DNA of 64,000 nt. It comes from Chionoecetes opilio (Eukaryota; Arthropoda; Malacostraca; Decapoda; Majidae). A program made the position numbers and the translations under genes. A model generated the notes under the pieces. That model was not told where the DNA came from and made no database searches. It was given only the letters and a program-made list of their open reading frames with translations. Of this stretch, positions 1-15,070 are shown in pieces. Location: the NCBI GenBank assembly GCA_016584305.1, contig JACEEZ010003605.1:92001-156000 (forward strand), given 5' to 3'. Each line of letters starts with the position of its first letter. Positions within the stretch are counted from its first letter, which is position 1.

Positions 1-73
1 TCGGCACGATAGGGGCTCTGGCCCTTGCCGAGTTATTCAATGTGCCGAGTTATGCAATGTCCTCCTCTGATAT

Positions 74-141
<68 letters not shown>

Positions 142-169
142 ACTGTCAAAGCATAAAAACTACACTTAC

Positions 170-337
170 CAGTGAACGGGTAGAATGTGCTGGATTTGAT
201 ATCAAACTCAGCACAAATAGCACGCATGGACGCACCTGCATTCATCCTTGCCAGCACTTTCACCTTTTCCTGCAGGCTCGGGCTCTTCAATTCCTTTCCC
301 CTTCCGTGGAGACCCCCTTGCGTGATGGAGCGGACAT
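170..337 (-). pseudogene. pogo/Tigger transposase first exon, frameshifted (PogoA copy 1)
   Basis: Read on the minus strand from the ATG at 337, this segment corresponds to the N-terminal part of a pogo/Tigger-type transposase, a basic start followed by a CENP-B-like helix-turn-helix (KVKVLARMNAGASMRAICAE, then FDIKSSTF). The basic start and the helix lie in different frames because of an indel about 15 codons in. The segment ends at a good splice donor (GTAAGT) just after the second helix, at the same place as in the two other PogoA copies, so the ancestral transposase was probably spliced. No catalytic domain follows; a poly-A/T tract and the terminus do. It should bind DNA at most, and is probably not translated as such. 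The fold is recognised from family knowledge; the loss of function is inferred. Confidence 0.6.
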
Positions 338-1002
338 CTTGATATGCAGTACTGTTGATGTAATCCAAAACACGTAAAATAGGTGGCAAAGTAAAGCAAA
401 GGTCGGGTACCAGCGGTAGGCTGACCCGTGTTTTGTGTCCAAGCACCGTCTTGGATTACGAACCCCAATCCAATAACACTTGCTGAAATGTGTGTTATAT
501 ACTTTGTGATATTGTTTGCAATGTTTTGCATTGATTATTATTTCGGCCCCTACCAAGCTTCTTGTGTTTTTTAAGCAGAAACCAATCCTTTTTTAATTCG
601 ACAAAAAACGGAATTCGTATCCAAGACGGTGCTTGGACGACATAAACACGGCTCAGCAGCTGACAGCCTACGCGCTGGTCCTGACCTTTGCTTTACTTGC
701 CACCTATTTTACGTGTTTTGGGATTAACATACAGTACTGTATTTCAAGATGTCAGCTCCATCACGCAAGGGTGTCTCCAGCAGGAAGGGAGACTTCAATG
801 AAATGAAGAGCCGAGTGCAGGAAAGGTCAAAAGGACAAAAACACTACTTTATGCGACTAAGGCTTTGCCGAGTGTAAGCAAAGAGATGCAGTTATAACAG
901 CAATATGCCGATACATTTTTTTTGCCCACTTTCTGTTTTCATGTTCACACAAGAGGTGTGAGGGGATGATATACCGAGTGAAAACCAAGCGATGCAATCT
1001 AG

Positions 1003-1339
1003 GGGGGGCGGTAAACAGAGGGTTTAGCGTCACCGAGTGGGTTCTCGAAAACCCGAGTTCGATCCCGAGTGAGGACCCATAAAACCACTTGAAATCTTTC
1101 TGCACCCTCGAGTGGCCTAAGAACACCCAAAATGCCCTGTCCATTAACTCTACCTTCGACTGCGAGTGCATGGGAGGACACAGGGGGGCGGCATGAGCCT
1201 CTAATTACAGGTGTCACTATAAGAATCCTGCCTGCGCCACCACTGGCGAGGGCCAACCATCACAGCCCTCGAGTGAGCCTCCAGGGCCTACCATCCCACC
1301 CCTGGAGCTCACTGCCTACACGCGCTATAGGTATAGATG

Positions 1340-1392
<53 letters not shown>
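1003..1392 (+). mobile_element. SINE-A (tRNA-derived) with poly-A tail
   Basis: The head resembles a tRNA gene: a degraded A-box region (CAGAGGGTTTAGCG) and a good B box (GAGTTCGATCC) about 45 bases later. A conserved body follows, ending CACTGCCTACACGCGCTATAG and then a poly-A run. The same body is found at 41962-42421, 43559-44312, 47297-47769, 48365-48478 and 55743-56104. It lies inside PogoA, with its tail facing the PogoA terminus. Confidence 0.75.
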
Positions 1393-1394
<2 letters not shown>

Positions 1395-1784
1395 CCGTCT
1401 TTGCCTTGCCGAGTTATGTCAAATTCCGAGTTATACAGTGCCGAGTTATAAGGGTTTTACTGTATAAGTAAATCGTCATGATGGCTGGCTGAACATGTAT
1501 AGTGTATACGTAGGTCGGACGGCAGGAGTGAAAAACCCTTCTGCGGCGGTGCGCAGCTAAGTGCCTGCCTGCTGTGTCGATCAGCTGAGTCTGGCTTTGT
1601 AGTCCTGAGTGTAAACACCTCTCATGCCCTCCCATGCCTCACTACGTTGCCTGCCTCCTGTGCCTCACCACGTATTGTTTGAATTTTCCTGTATGTGTGT
1701 AGTATTTGTGGTGGCTGCATGTACATAAGTACACAAATTTTCATCTAATGTAACAAACAAAGTTCCTTATACACGGAATGGCTG

Positions 1785-3537
1785 TTGGCACCAATCTGCC
1801 GGGGCAGAAAGGCTCCCGCCAGTATCGTGTAAACATCACAGGGTGAGGACAGATTGGTAGTTGATTTGAATGTCTTATGGTATTCTAAATGTTCTTAACA
1901 GGTATGTACTGAGGTTACATCATATAAGAGGCTGAATTGAATAGCTACCTAAGCTAACCTCTTACATCATTCGTCTTGGAAGACGCATGACTGTTTTTCA
2001 GGGTACCGTATTTGCCGGCGCATAAGACGCAGTTTTTTTTCCAAGAAAGGGAATGCATAATTCACCCTGCGTCTAATGCGGCCATATTACTAATGAGAGG
2101 TTGGGCAGAGAAAGCAGAATGGCCGGTGGTGTATTACTAGGGGGTCTCAAGTGATCTGTGTTGAGCAGTAGACCACTGAACACAAATTTGTAACTGTGTT
2201 ACTATTAATATCAACAGTAATGCATAATACTAAGAAAAAGTTGGAGTTTCAGAGAAAACAAGAGGTGGGGCAACAAGGTCGAGATTTCTGCTGCCAAGAT
2301 GGCCGTCATATGTAAACATCACCCCCTCCCACAGTACCGCTGCCGCTCTCCACTGTAAATGGATGAGAGACAGGGTAGGCCTTTATACCACCTCGATCCA
2401 TCAATCCTTACCCCTGTATCTCTATGGATAAGGAAATTGTAAACTGTAACTGGAAAGAGTGCTATTAAAAAAGCTGCAACGGTACCTGTAGACGGGACAG
2501 AAGCCTTCCACACATCACACCAAGACCAAGACCCATCACAGCGTCAAAACTTCATCCGCCTCAAGGCCGAATCACACCATACCATCATGCCTTCACCTGT
2601 ACCTTCCTGAGGAAGATTAATGAACCCTCGCGACTGTGATATATTCACAGGTGTAAGCCATGGCGAATATCTTCGATCCCGACATCGGTGCCCTTCAACA
2701 ATAACAAAAAGGTAGAGATGGTTACCTTACAGTGTTACCTTAATATCTGGGTAAATCTTTGTTATTGGGCAACCACCGATTTCAAGGCCGAAATTTAGTT
2801 TTCCTGAATAGTTTTGGTGTGTTTTGAATTAATCTGGCTCGTTTTTGTCAGAAATCAATATTTGTTTACATATGTGTAAGGGGGGGGGGTGCCCACCCTG
2901 CCCCTCCAGGCCCGCCCCGCAAGCATTGCCAAGCCTCACACTGCCAATGCCATTAATATTCGATTGCGCCATGGGAAATGGGGCTCAAAATACACAGAAT
3001 GAAGAAAGATACACGATAATGGAGGTAAGAATCCTAGGACTTTTGTAAGCCCACTACCGAAATAATACCATTATCTTTACTGCAAATTTTCCATTAAGTC
3101 TAAACACATAGCAGAAAAACAACAAAGGCATACTTACAACATTAAATCTAAGCTAAATGTCATAGGTAGATAATATTACAATATCAATTCATGGAGCATC
3201 CTGCAATAAATGATGACCGATTTTGGTTACCCTATACAGTACTGTCATTCTCTTTACTTTTTAACTAGTATAATTTTTCATTCACATTCACTGCACTGTG
3301 AATATTGTATTTGGGTACATGCTCAAAATAATTTGCTTGCCCTTACAAAACCTTTTTATTTTAATAACTTTTAATAAATTTATGAAAAATAAATATGTCC
3401 TCAAAACACTAATAACTTTTTCTCTCTAAATATTTATGTAAAATATGGGTGCGTCTTATGCGGAGGTGCGTCTTATGCGCCGGAAAATACTGTATTTGTT
3501 TGGGAAAAAAGTGCATCTTATAAGCCGTAAAATACGG
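1785..3537. mobile_element. TIR-L element copy 1, interrupted by TIR-K
   Basis: The right end reads GCATCTTATAAGCCGTAAAATACGG and TA, the TIR-L terminus. Segments at 1785-1995 and 3493-3537 are collinear with 23270-23521, which lacks the TIR-K insertion. The left terminus is not recognised, so the start is only the limit of similarity I can see. No coding sequence was found in this copy. About 320 bases to the left (1463-1784) hold nothing I can assign. Confidence 0.55.
2006..3492 (+). mobile_element. TIR-K element copy 1 (TA duplication)
   Basis: The ends are inverted copies, CCGTATTTGCCGGCGCAT on the left and its complement (ATGCGCCGG then AAAATACTG) on the right, with TA on each side. The body shares long stretches with 3982-6628 (inverted) and 11058-12432. 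It contains no transposase. The insertion lies inside a TIR-L copy: removing it and one TA gives the uninterrupted arrangement seen at 23470-23521. Confidence 0.75.
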
Positions 3538-3877
3538 TAATTAATACATTTTGGGACTCGCTTCTCATTATTTCCATGATGTATAGGCGCCAGAGTTTTC
3601 CGCACTCAAGGGGACTCGTTGAGCCAACTTTGGAGGTCTGTAGAATGTGGTTTTAGGGCACTAAGGAGGCTGAGGGCGGGGGTTCCAGGAGATTGGAGTG
3701 CATAGAGGTCTGATACGAGTTATGAGGGGTTGTACGTCGTGCGAGCCTACGAGCCGAGCTACGTTTACACAAATTCGGAGGTTTTGTGTTTTGACGCACA
3801 AAAATATTTAATTGTAAACGTGCGTAAATTGTTGTTTTTCAACTGATATCGTAAAAGTAAATAACTATAAGTATATA

Positions 3878-3936
<59 letters not shown>

Positions 3937-3946
3937 ATTATATATA

Positions 3947-3981
<35 letters not shown>
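3538..3981. repeat. unassigned spacer ending in TA microsatellite
   Basis: The first 345 bases show no gene or known repeat. From 3886 to 3981 the sequence is an almost pure TA array with a few TAT/TTA irregularities, and the next element starts exactly at its end. Confidence 0.8.
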
Positions 3982-7502
<3,521 letters not shown>

Positions 7503-7567
<65 letters not shown>

Positions 7568-7590
7568 ATTATATATATATATATATATAT
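7503..7590. repeat. TA microsatellite
   Basis: A TA array with occasional ATTA phase slips joins PogoE copy 1 directly to PogoC copy 1. Confidence 0.95.
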
Positions 7591-7678
7591 CACACAAACT
7601 CGATTTCCGGACCTCGATTTCCCGGATATCGGATTTGCCGGACAAAATCCGAGGTCCGGGGATATGTCAGTCTAGGAC

Positions 7679-7718
<40 letters not shown>

Positions 7719-8308
7719 TGGAAATGCCTGGTCCTGTTCGTAAATTGACCAAATTTTCCGGCGGTCCGAGCGTCTCCTGTCAGTGTCCGCGCCTCCCGCC
7801 AGGTGGCAGCATGCTCAGCGGTCGTATTGTTTACATTTGGGCACACAACATTCACGGTTCACCTGCACAGCCTCCGTCAGTCACCTGACTCCCACTGCCC
7901 CTGGTGCAAGAACATTTCTGAGACTATTGAACACTTTCTGCTGCCTCCCGCCAGGTGGCAGCATGCTCAGCGGTCGTATTGTTTACATTTGGGCACACGA
8001 CACTCACGGTTCACCTGCACAGCCTCCGTTAGTCCCCTGCCCCTGGTGCAGGAACGTCTCTTGAGACTATTGAACACTTTCTGCTGCCTCCCGCATGCTC
8101 AGCGGACGTAAAAGTCCGCGGCGGGGTAGTTGATATTGTCGGTTGCCGGACAGTAAATACTAGAGTAGGATAAACGTCCGGGGGTGGGTAATGGCATCGG
8201 ATTTTTTTTATTTTTTTTTATTTTTTATATACTTGCGATTCCCGGACTTTTGCGGTTTCCGGACCATTGCTCCCCCCTATTAGTCCGGGAAATCGAGGTT
8301 TATGTGTG
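7591..8308 (+). mobile_element. PogoC element copy 1, with two minisatellite units
   Basis: The left end reads CACACAAACTCGATTTCCGG and the right end has the inverted GGAAATCGAGGTTTATGTGTG; the word TTTCCCGGA recurs near both ends. Inside are a poly-T tract and about two copies of a 153-base unit (from about 7795) that begins CCTCCCGCCAGGTGGCAGCA. Open frames through the units are a by-product of the unit length being divisible by three, not evidence of a gene. Related copies are at 12523-13700 and 24712-25616. Confidence 0.75.
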
Positions 8309-8324
8309 TATACCCCTATATATA

Positions 8325-8873
8325 CAGTAAACCCTCTCATATTCGGACCCTCATTATTCGGACTTCGACATTATTCGGACTTCTCTTTTTTTTTTTTTTT
8401 TTTTTTGACAATACGGCAGGGCGGCAAGAATTTATGTGAAAGCCCTAAATATCATATTGCATTTCATAATTACATTATTTCATTATTGCATCCCTAAATG
8501 TTATTTACGTCAACAAAATTGACATTTTATCTACAGATTTTTTGATTTTTTTTCTTCTCAGATATGTACCCTACAGTATACAGATTTCTACAGAATTTTT
8601 GCCTGAGTTTCTCAGATTTATGTAAATTTTGTCTAGCAACACTGCTTTTTAGTCTCGCCCCTGTTTTCTTTTGGTAAACACTTCATTACCCGGTCTGTGT
8701 TGGACAATGGCGCGCTTTTGTGGTCCAGAGTTTGTGGCTTTTGGGGCTGTTCCTGGCCTTTTTTTCCATCCCCCCCCCTTTTTTATTATTTTTTCAACCT
8801 CGCTTTATTCAGATCCTTGCATTACTCGAACCATTCCTCGGCCCAATTAGTCCGGATACGAGAGGGTTTACTG
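8325..8873 (+). mobile_element. PogoB element copy 1 (deletion derivative)
   Basis: The ends are CAGTAAACCCTCTCATATTC and the inverted form ACGAGAGGGTTTACTG. The word ATTCGGAC is repeated three times inside the left end. The short body keeps part of the 5' leader also seen before the transposase at 30120 (the CATTACCCGGTCTGTGTT stretch), so this is an internally deleted relative of the element at 29885-31484. A poly-T tract of about 22 follows the left end. Confidence 0.75.
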
Positions 8874-8889
8874 TGTGTATATATATATA

Positions 8890-10001
8890 CAGGGAGGTCC
8901 CGAAGATACGAGCAGTTAGGTTCCACCTGGCATACTCGTAAAGCGAAATCTCGTATAGCGAAATACATAACTAATGGAAAAATATAGGTTTGGTTCCAGG
9001 ACCCCATCAAAGACATGTTTTTCAAGCTAAAATAAACTATACCAAACACAACAAACACACAGCGTCTATATTACCCACACTGTACTAGACCTATTCTGTA
9101 GAAAAAGCATTCTGAAAGACTCAGAAAGAGAAAATAGAACACAAAATAACATAGCTGCACATTAATTAAACATAAAACATGCATAACAAGCAAAAAAGAC
9201 GTTGTACTGTAGGGGACGCCACGTGATACAAGAGAGGGTAGTGTAGCGGTCCCAAGGTTGGGGCCGCACACCTGGCTAATTACCCCTAAAGGTCAGGCCC
9301 TGCCATATGCTTAATTACCCTTCAGGTCACGCTTTGCTAGGAGTGACCTGACTGGGGTCAAGCAAATCCCCCTTTGTCCACCCCGGGAGTCCTGTATTCA
9401 GGCAGTTACCTACCTACCACGACAGAGGCAACACATCACTCCTCTCCCTGTGTTCCTCGTGGTATCACTCCGCTGTACTTACCTACATTCCCCCGCCCCC
9501 CCCCAACCCGCCAGGGTGGCGCGGTTGGTAGCATCACGGACTGGTGTTGCAGAGTCCCTGCGCCATTCGGTCAGCGGTTCGAGTCCACCAAATTCGTCCT
9601 GGCGTGGTGGCGCTTTGTATAGTCAATAACCTTGTAGTTGGTACTTGCAAAGTGTCTAGATAGGATCAAAGTATCTTATCTTATATCTTACCTACATTCC
9701 CGCCGTAATAAACTTGTGTGTGAACGCTGTGTTAGGTAGGTAAGGGACAAGGGAGGAGTGCACAGACCTCTTCCACTGCCCACAAACTCGTCTCTGCGCA
9801 TCTGAATCATTGTACATCATCATACAGCCCAGATGCATACGTGGTAGGGCGCGCATTTTGAACTTTGTCATTTTACTCACCCCAGTTTGAATGTCGTAGC
9901 ATTGGATTTTCGATCACGTATATTGAAAATAGACCCTAATTTACTCAGCTCGTATCATTGATTTCTTGTATACCGAATGCTCGTATAACGGGACCTCCCT
10001 G
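8890..10001 (+). mobile_element. PogoE element copy 2, carrying a SINE
   Basis: It has the PogoE ends (CAGGGAGGTCCCGAAGATAC left, CGGGACCTCCCTG right) with TA arrays outside. It matches 6727-7502 except for an insertion in the middle that includes SINE-C. No transposase remains. Confidence 0.8.
9514..9690 (+). mobile_element. SINE-C (tRNA-derived)
   Basis: A tRNA-like head is visible: GGTGGCGCGGTTGGTAGCAT resembles an A box, and AGCGGTTCGAGTCCACC is a good B box. A short unrelated body follows, ending in TCTTATCTTATATCTTACC, a simple-repeat tail. It lies within PogoE copy 2. A free-standing tRNA gene is unlikely because the acceptor-stem pairing is not evident and the body continues. Confidence 0.6.
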
Positions 10002-10021
10002 TATATATATATATATATATA

Positions 10022-11057
10022 CAGGGAGGTCCCGTTATACGAGCATTCGGTATACGAGAATCCGATGATACGAGATGTGTAAATTAGGGTCTATTTTCAA
10101 TACACCAGATCGAAAATCCAATGCTACGACATTCAAACTGGGATGAGTAAAATTACCAAGTTATTTACTTAAGTAAATTACAAGTTATTTACTAAAATTA
10201 TAAAGTCATTTACTGACTATATGATTTTGCCTAAGGTTGTACGATAATCAATCTGAAAATATGATAATTCTGGTGGCTCGGTACGACAATGTGGCCTACA
10301 AAAATTCACATCCCAGGACGATGTACAATGATTCAGATGCGCAGAGACGAGTTTGTGGGCAGTGGAAGAGGTCTGCCCACCCCTCCCTTGTCCCTTACCT
10401 ACCCTACCCTTCGAGTCTATTGTATCACGCGGCAGCACCGAGGATCTTTCCTCTTCCCCAAAGCCCCCTTCACACATTCCATAATGGAACCACGAACGCG
10501 CCAACAATGCAATGCGCAGCGCCGCCATGGTCCTGGTTATGGGTCCATCGTGACCGAACGTGACGCTCGTGATGCGCTCGGCCAAGTCCACGAAAAGTTA
10601 GTGCGTGCACTAAAAAATCGGTAAGCTCCCCGATTTTTGTACCCAACGCAGCGCTATCGTAAGTCTATCGTGATGCTATCGTTATCTATGTAGCAGCTTC
10701 GTGACACTATCGTGATCGTCATATTTCTATCGTGACGATAAGAAATCGTTACGCACGCCTTCATTCCTACCTTCCCCCCCCCTTTTTTGCACCCCCTTTC
10801 GCCTTCCCCTCCCTTTCTTATTCACCTCCACCCACCCCTTACTCCCATCACCACGTGGTGATGCCACCCACCCCCTACTCCCTTCCCCCTACTCCCATGA
10901 CCACGTGGTGAAGCCACCCTCCCCCTACTCCCTACCCTCTACTCCCATGACCACGTGGTGACGGGGGAAGGGGGTAGGGAGTAGGGGGTGGGTGGTGGAT
11001 CCACCCCCGTTTTAACCACTCACACCCCCAACAACGCCTTCTCCATCCCCCCCCCCA
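10022..11057 (-). mobile_element. PogoE element copy 3, one end only
   Basis: The left end (CAGGGAGGTCCCGTTATACG) is the other PogoE terminus. The body is collinear with the left half of 53071-55015, including a stretch dense in CACGAT/ATCGTG words (about 10490-10750) and a C-rich stretch with CCATGACCACGTGGTG repeats. The element stops near 11050 where TIR-K sequence begins, so its other end is missing. Confidence 0.7.
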
Positions 11058-12430
11058 GTTTTTTTTCCAAAACAGGGAATGCAAAATTCACCCTGCGTCT
11101 AATGCGGTCATATTACTAATGAGAGATCGGGCAGAGAATGCAGAATGGCCGGTGGTGTATTACTAAGGGGGTCTCGAGTGATCTGTGTTGAGCAGTAGAC
11201 CACTGAACACAAATTTGTAACTGTTACTAGTAATATCAACAGTAATGCATAATACCAATAAAAAGTTTGAGTTTAAGAGAAAATAAGAGGTGGGGGCAAC
11301 AAGGTCACGGTTTCTGCTGCCAAGATGGCCGTCATATAGTATAAACATGACCCCCCTCCAGCAGTCCACCTGCCACTCTCCACTGTAAATGGATGGGAGA
11401 CAGGGTAGGCCTTTATACCACATCGATCCCTCAATCCTCACCCCTGTATCTTTATGGATAAGGAAATTGTAAACTGTAACTGGAAAGAGTGCTAGAAAAA
11501 ATGCTGCAACGGTACCTGTAGACGGGACAGAAGCCTTCCACACATCACACCAAGACCAAGACCCATCACGGCGCCAAAACTGAGGAAGACTAATCAACCC
11601 TCGCGACTGTGATAGATTCACAGGTGTAAACCATGGCGAATATCTTCAATCCCGACATCGGTGCCCTTCAACAATAACAAAAAAGGTACAGATGGTTACC
11701 TTACAGTGTAATATCTTGGTAATTTTTTGTTATTGGGTAACCACCGATTTCGAGGCCAAAACGTAGTTTTCCTGAATAGTTTTGGTATGTTTTGAATTAA
11801 TCTGGCTCTCGTTTTTATAGGAAATCAATGTTTGTTTACATATGTGTGTGGGGGGGGGGGTGCCCACCCTGCCCCTCCAGGCCCGCCCCGCAAACATTTC
11901 TAAGCTTCACACTGCCAATGCCATTAATATTCGATTGTGCCATGGGAAATGGGGCTCAAAATACACAGAATGAAGAAAGATACACGATAATGGAGGTAAA
12001 AATCCAAGGACTTTTGAAAGCCCATTACCGAAATAATACCATTATTTTTACTGCAAATTTTCCACAAAGTCTAAACACATAGCAGAAAAGCAACAAAGGC
12101 ATACTTACAACATTAAATCTAAGCTAAATGTTATAAGTAGATATTATTAGAATATCAATTCGTGGAGCATCCTGCAATAAATGATGACCAATTTTGGTTA
12201 CCCTAAACATTCTCTTTACATTTTAACTTGTATAATTTTTCAGTCACATTCACTGCACTGTGAATATTGTATTTGGGTACATGCTCAAACATTTGTTTGC
12301 CCTTACAAAACCTTTTTTTTTATAACTTTTAATAAATTTATGAAAAGTAAATGTCGTCAAAACACTAATAATTTTTTTCCCTCAAAATATTTATGCAAAA
12401 TAAGGGCGCGTCTTATGCGCCGGCAAATAC

Positions 12431-12432
<2 letters not shown>
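11058..12432 (+). mobile_element. TIR-K element copy 3, left end missing
   Basis: The sequence follows TIR-K copy 1 from just inside its left end (the AAGGG/ACAGGGAATGCA region) through to the right terminus GCCGGCAAATACGG at 12432, which abuts a TA array. The terminal bases on the left are absent, replaced by C-rich sequence from the neighbouring PogoE. Confidence 0.75.

Positions 12433-12522
<90 letters not shown>
12433..12522. repeat. TA microsatellite
   Basis: A pure TA array lies between TIR-K copy 3 and PogoC copy 2. Confidence 0.95.
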
Positions 12523-12524
<2 letters not shown>

Positions 12525-13700
12525 AACCTCAATTTCCCGGACCTCCATTTCCCGGGTATCGAATTTGCCGGACAAAATCCGAGGTCCGGGGATATGTCAG
12601 AGTCCCGGACAATTTAAATTTTTGTTTTTTTTTTTTTAACGTTGAAATGGATGGTCCTGTTCGTAAATTGACAAAGTTGTCCGGCGTTCCGAGCGTCTCC
12701 TGTCAGTGTCCTGCCCCCTGGCGGTCAGTGTCCGCGCCTCCCGCCAGGTGGCAGCATGGTCAGCGGTCGAATTGTTTACATTTGGGCACAAGACACTCAC
12801 AATTCACCTGCACCGCCTCCGTCAGTCCCCTGACTACCACTGCTCCTGGCGCAGGAACATCTCTGAGACTATTGAACACTTTCTGCTGCCTCCTGCCAGG
12901 TGGCAGCATGCTCAGCGGTCGTATTGTTTACATTTGGACACGACACTCACGGTTCACCTGCACTGCCTCCGTTAGTCCCCTGACCCCCACTGCCCCTGGT
13001 GCAGGAACGTCTCTTGAGACTATTGAACACTTTCTGCTGCCTCCCGCCAGGTGGCAGCATGCTCAGCGGTCGTATTGTTTACATTTGGGCACACGACACT
13101 CACGGTTCACCTGCACAGCCTCCGTTAGTCCCCTGACCCCCACTGCCCCTGTTGCAGGAACGTCTCTTGAGACTATTGAACACATTCTGCTGCCTCCCGC
13201 CAGGTGGCAGCATGCTCAGCGGTCGTATTGTTTACATTTGGGCACACGACACTCACGGTTCACCTGCACCGCCTCCGTTAGTCCCCTGACCCCCACTGCC
13301 CCTGGTGCAGGAATGTCTCTTGAGACTATTGAATACTTTCTGCTGCCTCCCGCCAGGTGGCAGCATGCTCAGCGGTCGAATTGTTTACATTTGGGCACAC
13401 GACACTCACGGTTCACCCGCACAGCCTCCGTTAGTCCCCTGATCCCCACTGCCCCTGGTGCAGGAACGTCTCTTGAGACTATTGAACACTTTCTGCTGCC
13501 TCCCGCCAGGTGGCAGCATGCTCAGCGGATGTAAAAGTCCGCGGCGGGGTAGTTGATATTGGCGGTTGCCGGACAGAAAATAGTAGAGTAGGATAAACGT
13601 CCGGGGGTGGGTAATGGCATCGGACTTTTGCGATTCCCGAACCTTTGCGGTTCCCGGACCAGTGCTCCCCCCTATTAGTCCGGGAAAATGAGGTTTGTGT
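12523..13700 (+). mobile_element. PogoC element copy 2, with five minisatellite units
   Basis: The ends match PogoC (CAAACCTCAATTTCCCGG left, AAATGAGGTTTG right). The middle is the longest of the three PogoC minisatellites. A single open frame of 295 codons runs through it, but it only restates the 51-codon repeat and contains no domain I recognise, so I do not call it a gene. Confidence 0.75.
12737..13530 (+). repeat. 153-bp minisatellite
   Basis: Units begin CCTCCCGCCAGGTGGCAGCA at 12737, 12889, 13040, 13193, 13346 and 13499, a spacing of 151 to 153 bases; five are full length and the last is partial. Each unit reads through GTTTACATTTGGGCACA and ends near ATTGAACACTTTCTGCTG. The same unit occurs about twice at 7795-8102 and about three times at 24930-25415. 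Confidence 0.9.
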
Positions 13701-14062
13701 GTATATATATATACAGTACCCTCCTGAGTTTCACGCTATGCGAGTTTCGCGATCCGCGAATTTTGTGCTGAGTCCTAAATTCTTACCATCCCAACTTTTG
13801 CGCATTATCTCCCCGAATTTCGCGCTGCTTCGTACACATTTTTTTTTTTTTTTTTTTTTTTTGGGTGTGTGCGTGTGTTATACTATATTTTGGTAAATAC
13901 AACTATACCTAGTTGTATTTACCTAGTTGTAACATACAGGAAAAGAGCTATGCTCGTATTGTCCCGTCTCCAAATCTACTATTATCCAGCTTGCCTTTGA
14001 AGTCCTGAATACTTCTTGCATTAATCACTTTTGCATCAAGGTTGTTCCAGGCTTCTAAGCCT

Positions 14063-14990
14063 TCATACGGGAAGCTGTATTTTTTTTATGTCCCTCTTGC
14101 ATGTTGTCCTTTTCAATTTCTTCTCATGACCTCTTGTACTTCTATCGTCCCACACAAAAAGATCTTCTCTATCAATTTTTTCCAGACCCATTGATGCTAT
14201 ATGCACTACTATAAAATCTCCCCTTTCTCTTCTTTTCTCAAGAGTTGGGAGTTTCAGTCTTGAAAGTCTTTCCTCATATGGTAAATCTCTCAGGCTTGGA
14301 GCCATTTTTGTGGCTGCTCTTTGTATTCTCTCAATCTTCCTTATATCCTTCTTTTTATGTGGTGACCAAATCACTGCCGCATATTCCAACCTTGGTCGAA
14401 TCAAAGATGTTATCAATTTCTTAATCATCTCTTCATCCAGATATTTAAATGCCATTCTTATATTCCTCAGCAAGTGATATGTATCTCCTGTGATCTTGTT
14501 TATATGCTTCTCAAGTGACAAATTATCCGTAATCCATACTCCCAGATCTTTTTCGACCTTTGTTTTGATTATCCGTTCATTTCCCATCGAATACTTTCCT
14601 CTCTGTCTCTCTTTGCTACTGCCCATTTCCATCACTTTACACTTTTTAGCATTAAACTCCATTTCCCATAGTTGACTCCATCTGAAAATCTTATCTAAAT
14701 CCTTTTGTAAATCCTAGCAGTCCTCTTTACTTTCTACTTTTCTTAGTAATTTAGCATCATCAGCGAATAAGCTCATATAACTGTTCACTCCCTCTGTCAA
14801 ATCATTTACATAGACCAAGAATCACTGGGGCCAATACTGATCCTTAAGGAACTCCACTTATCACACTGCACCATTATGACTTCTGATCTTTTATTACTGT
14901 TCTCATCTCTCTGTTGCTCAAAAAGTCTTCCATCCACTTCAGCAAACCACCCTTCAATCCTCCTACATGTTCTAGCTTCCAGAGCAGTCT
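14063..14990 (-). pseudogene. LINE-1x reverse transcriptase, C-terminal half
   Basis: On the minus strand, this encodes the second half of a non-LTR reverse transcriptase. Visible landmarks are a GSVLAP-like stretch near 14830, the catalytic FADD box near 14760, and a long open C-terminal part of 199 codons with the pattern DLGVWITD, LIRPRLEYAAVIWSPH and IERIQRAATKM, which is typical of the thumb and connection region of LINE polymerases. A stop codon near 14716 breaks the frame between the FADD box and the open C-terminal part. At 14990 the frame ends at the hAT-like insertion and resumes in register at 20184. The product would copy LINE RNA at a nicked target. The copy is inactive because of stops and the insertion. 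Confidence 0.85.
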
Positions 14991-15070
14991 CTTGTGAGCA
15001 GTGGCGTACCCAGAAAATTGAAAAGGGGGGGGCCAATATATATACAGTATATATATATATATATATATAT

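Larger units (their letters stand above)
1..1462 (-). mobile_element. PogoA element copy 1, cut by window start
   Basis: The right end carries the PogoA terminus: three spaced copies of the CCGAGTTAT word followed by TATAAGGGTTTTACTG and a TA. The window begins inside the opposite terminus, where the GCCGAGTTAT words recur. The body carries a transposase first exon on the minus strand and a SINE-A on the plus strand. Comparison with 41892-43485 and 43488-45321 shows the same layout in reverse orientation. The pogo/Tigger assignment rests on the TA target, the CAGTAAAACCC-type end and the helix-turn-helix fragment. Confidence 0.75.

Noticed and set aside
9514..9590. possible tRNA gene
   Set aside because: A and B boxes are present, but no clear acceptor-stem pairing and a SINE-like body and tail follow.
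12647..13534. 295-codon open frame through PogoC copy 2, with similar frames at 24758-25422 and 7783-8111
   Set aside because: It is a 51-codon translation of a 153-bp minisatellite; other frames are open too and no domain is present.
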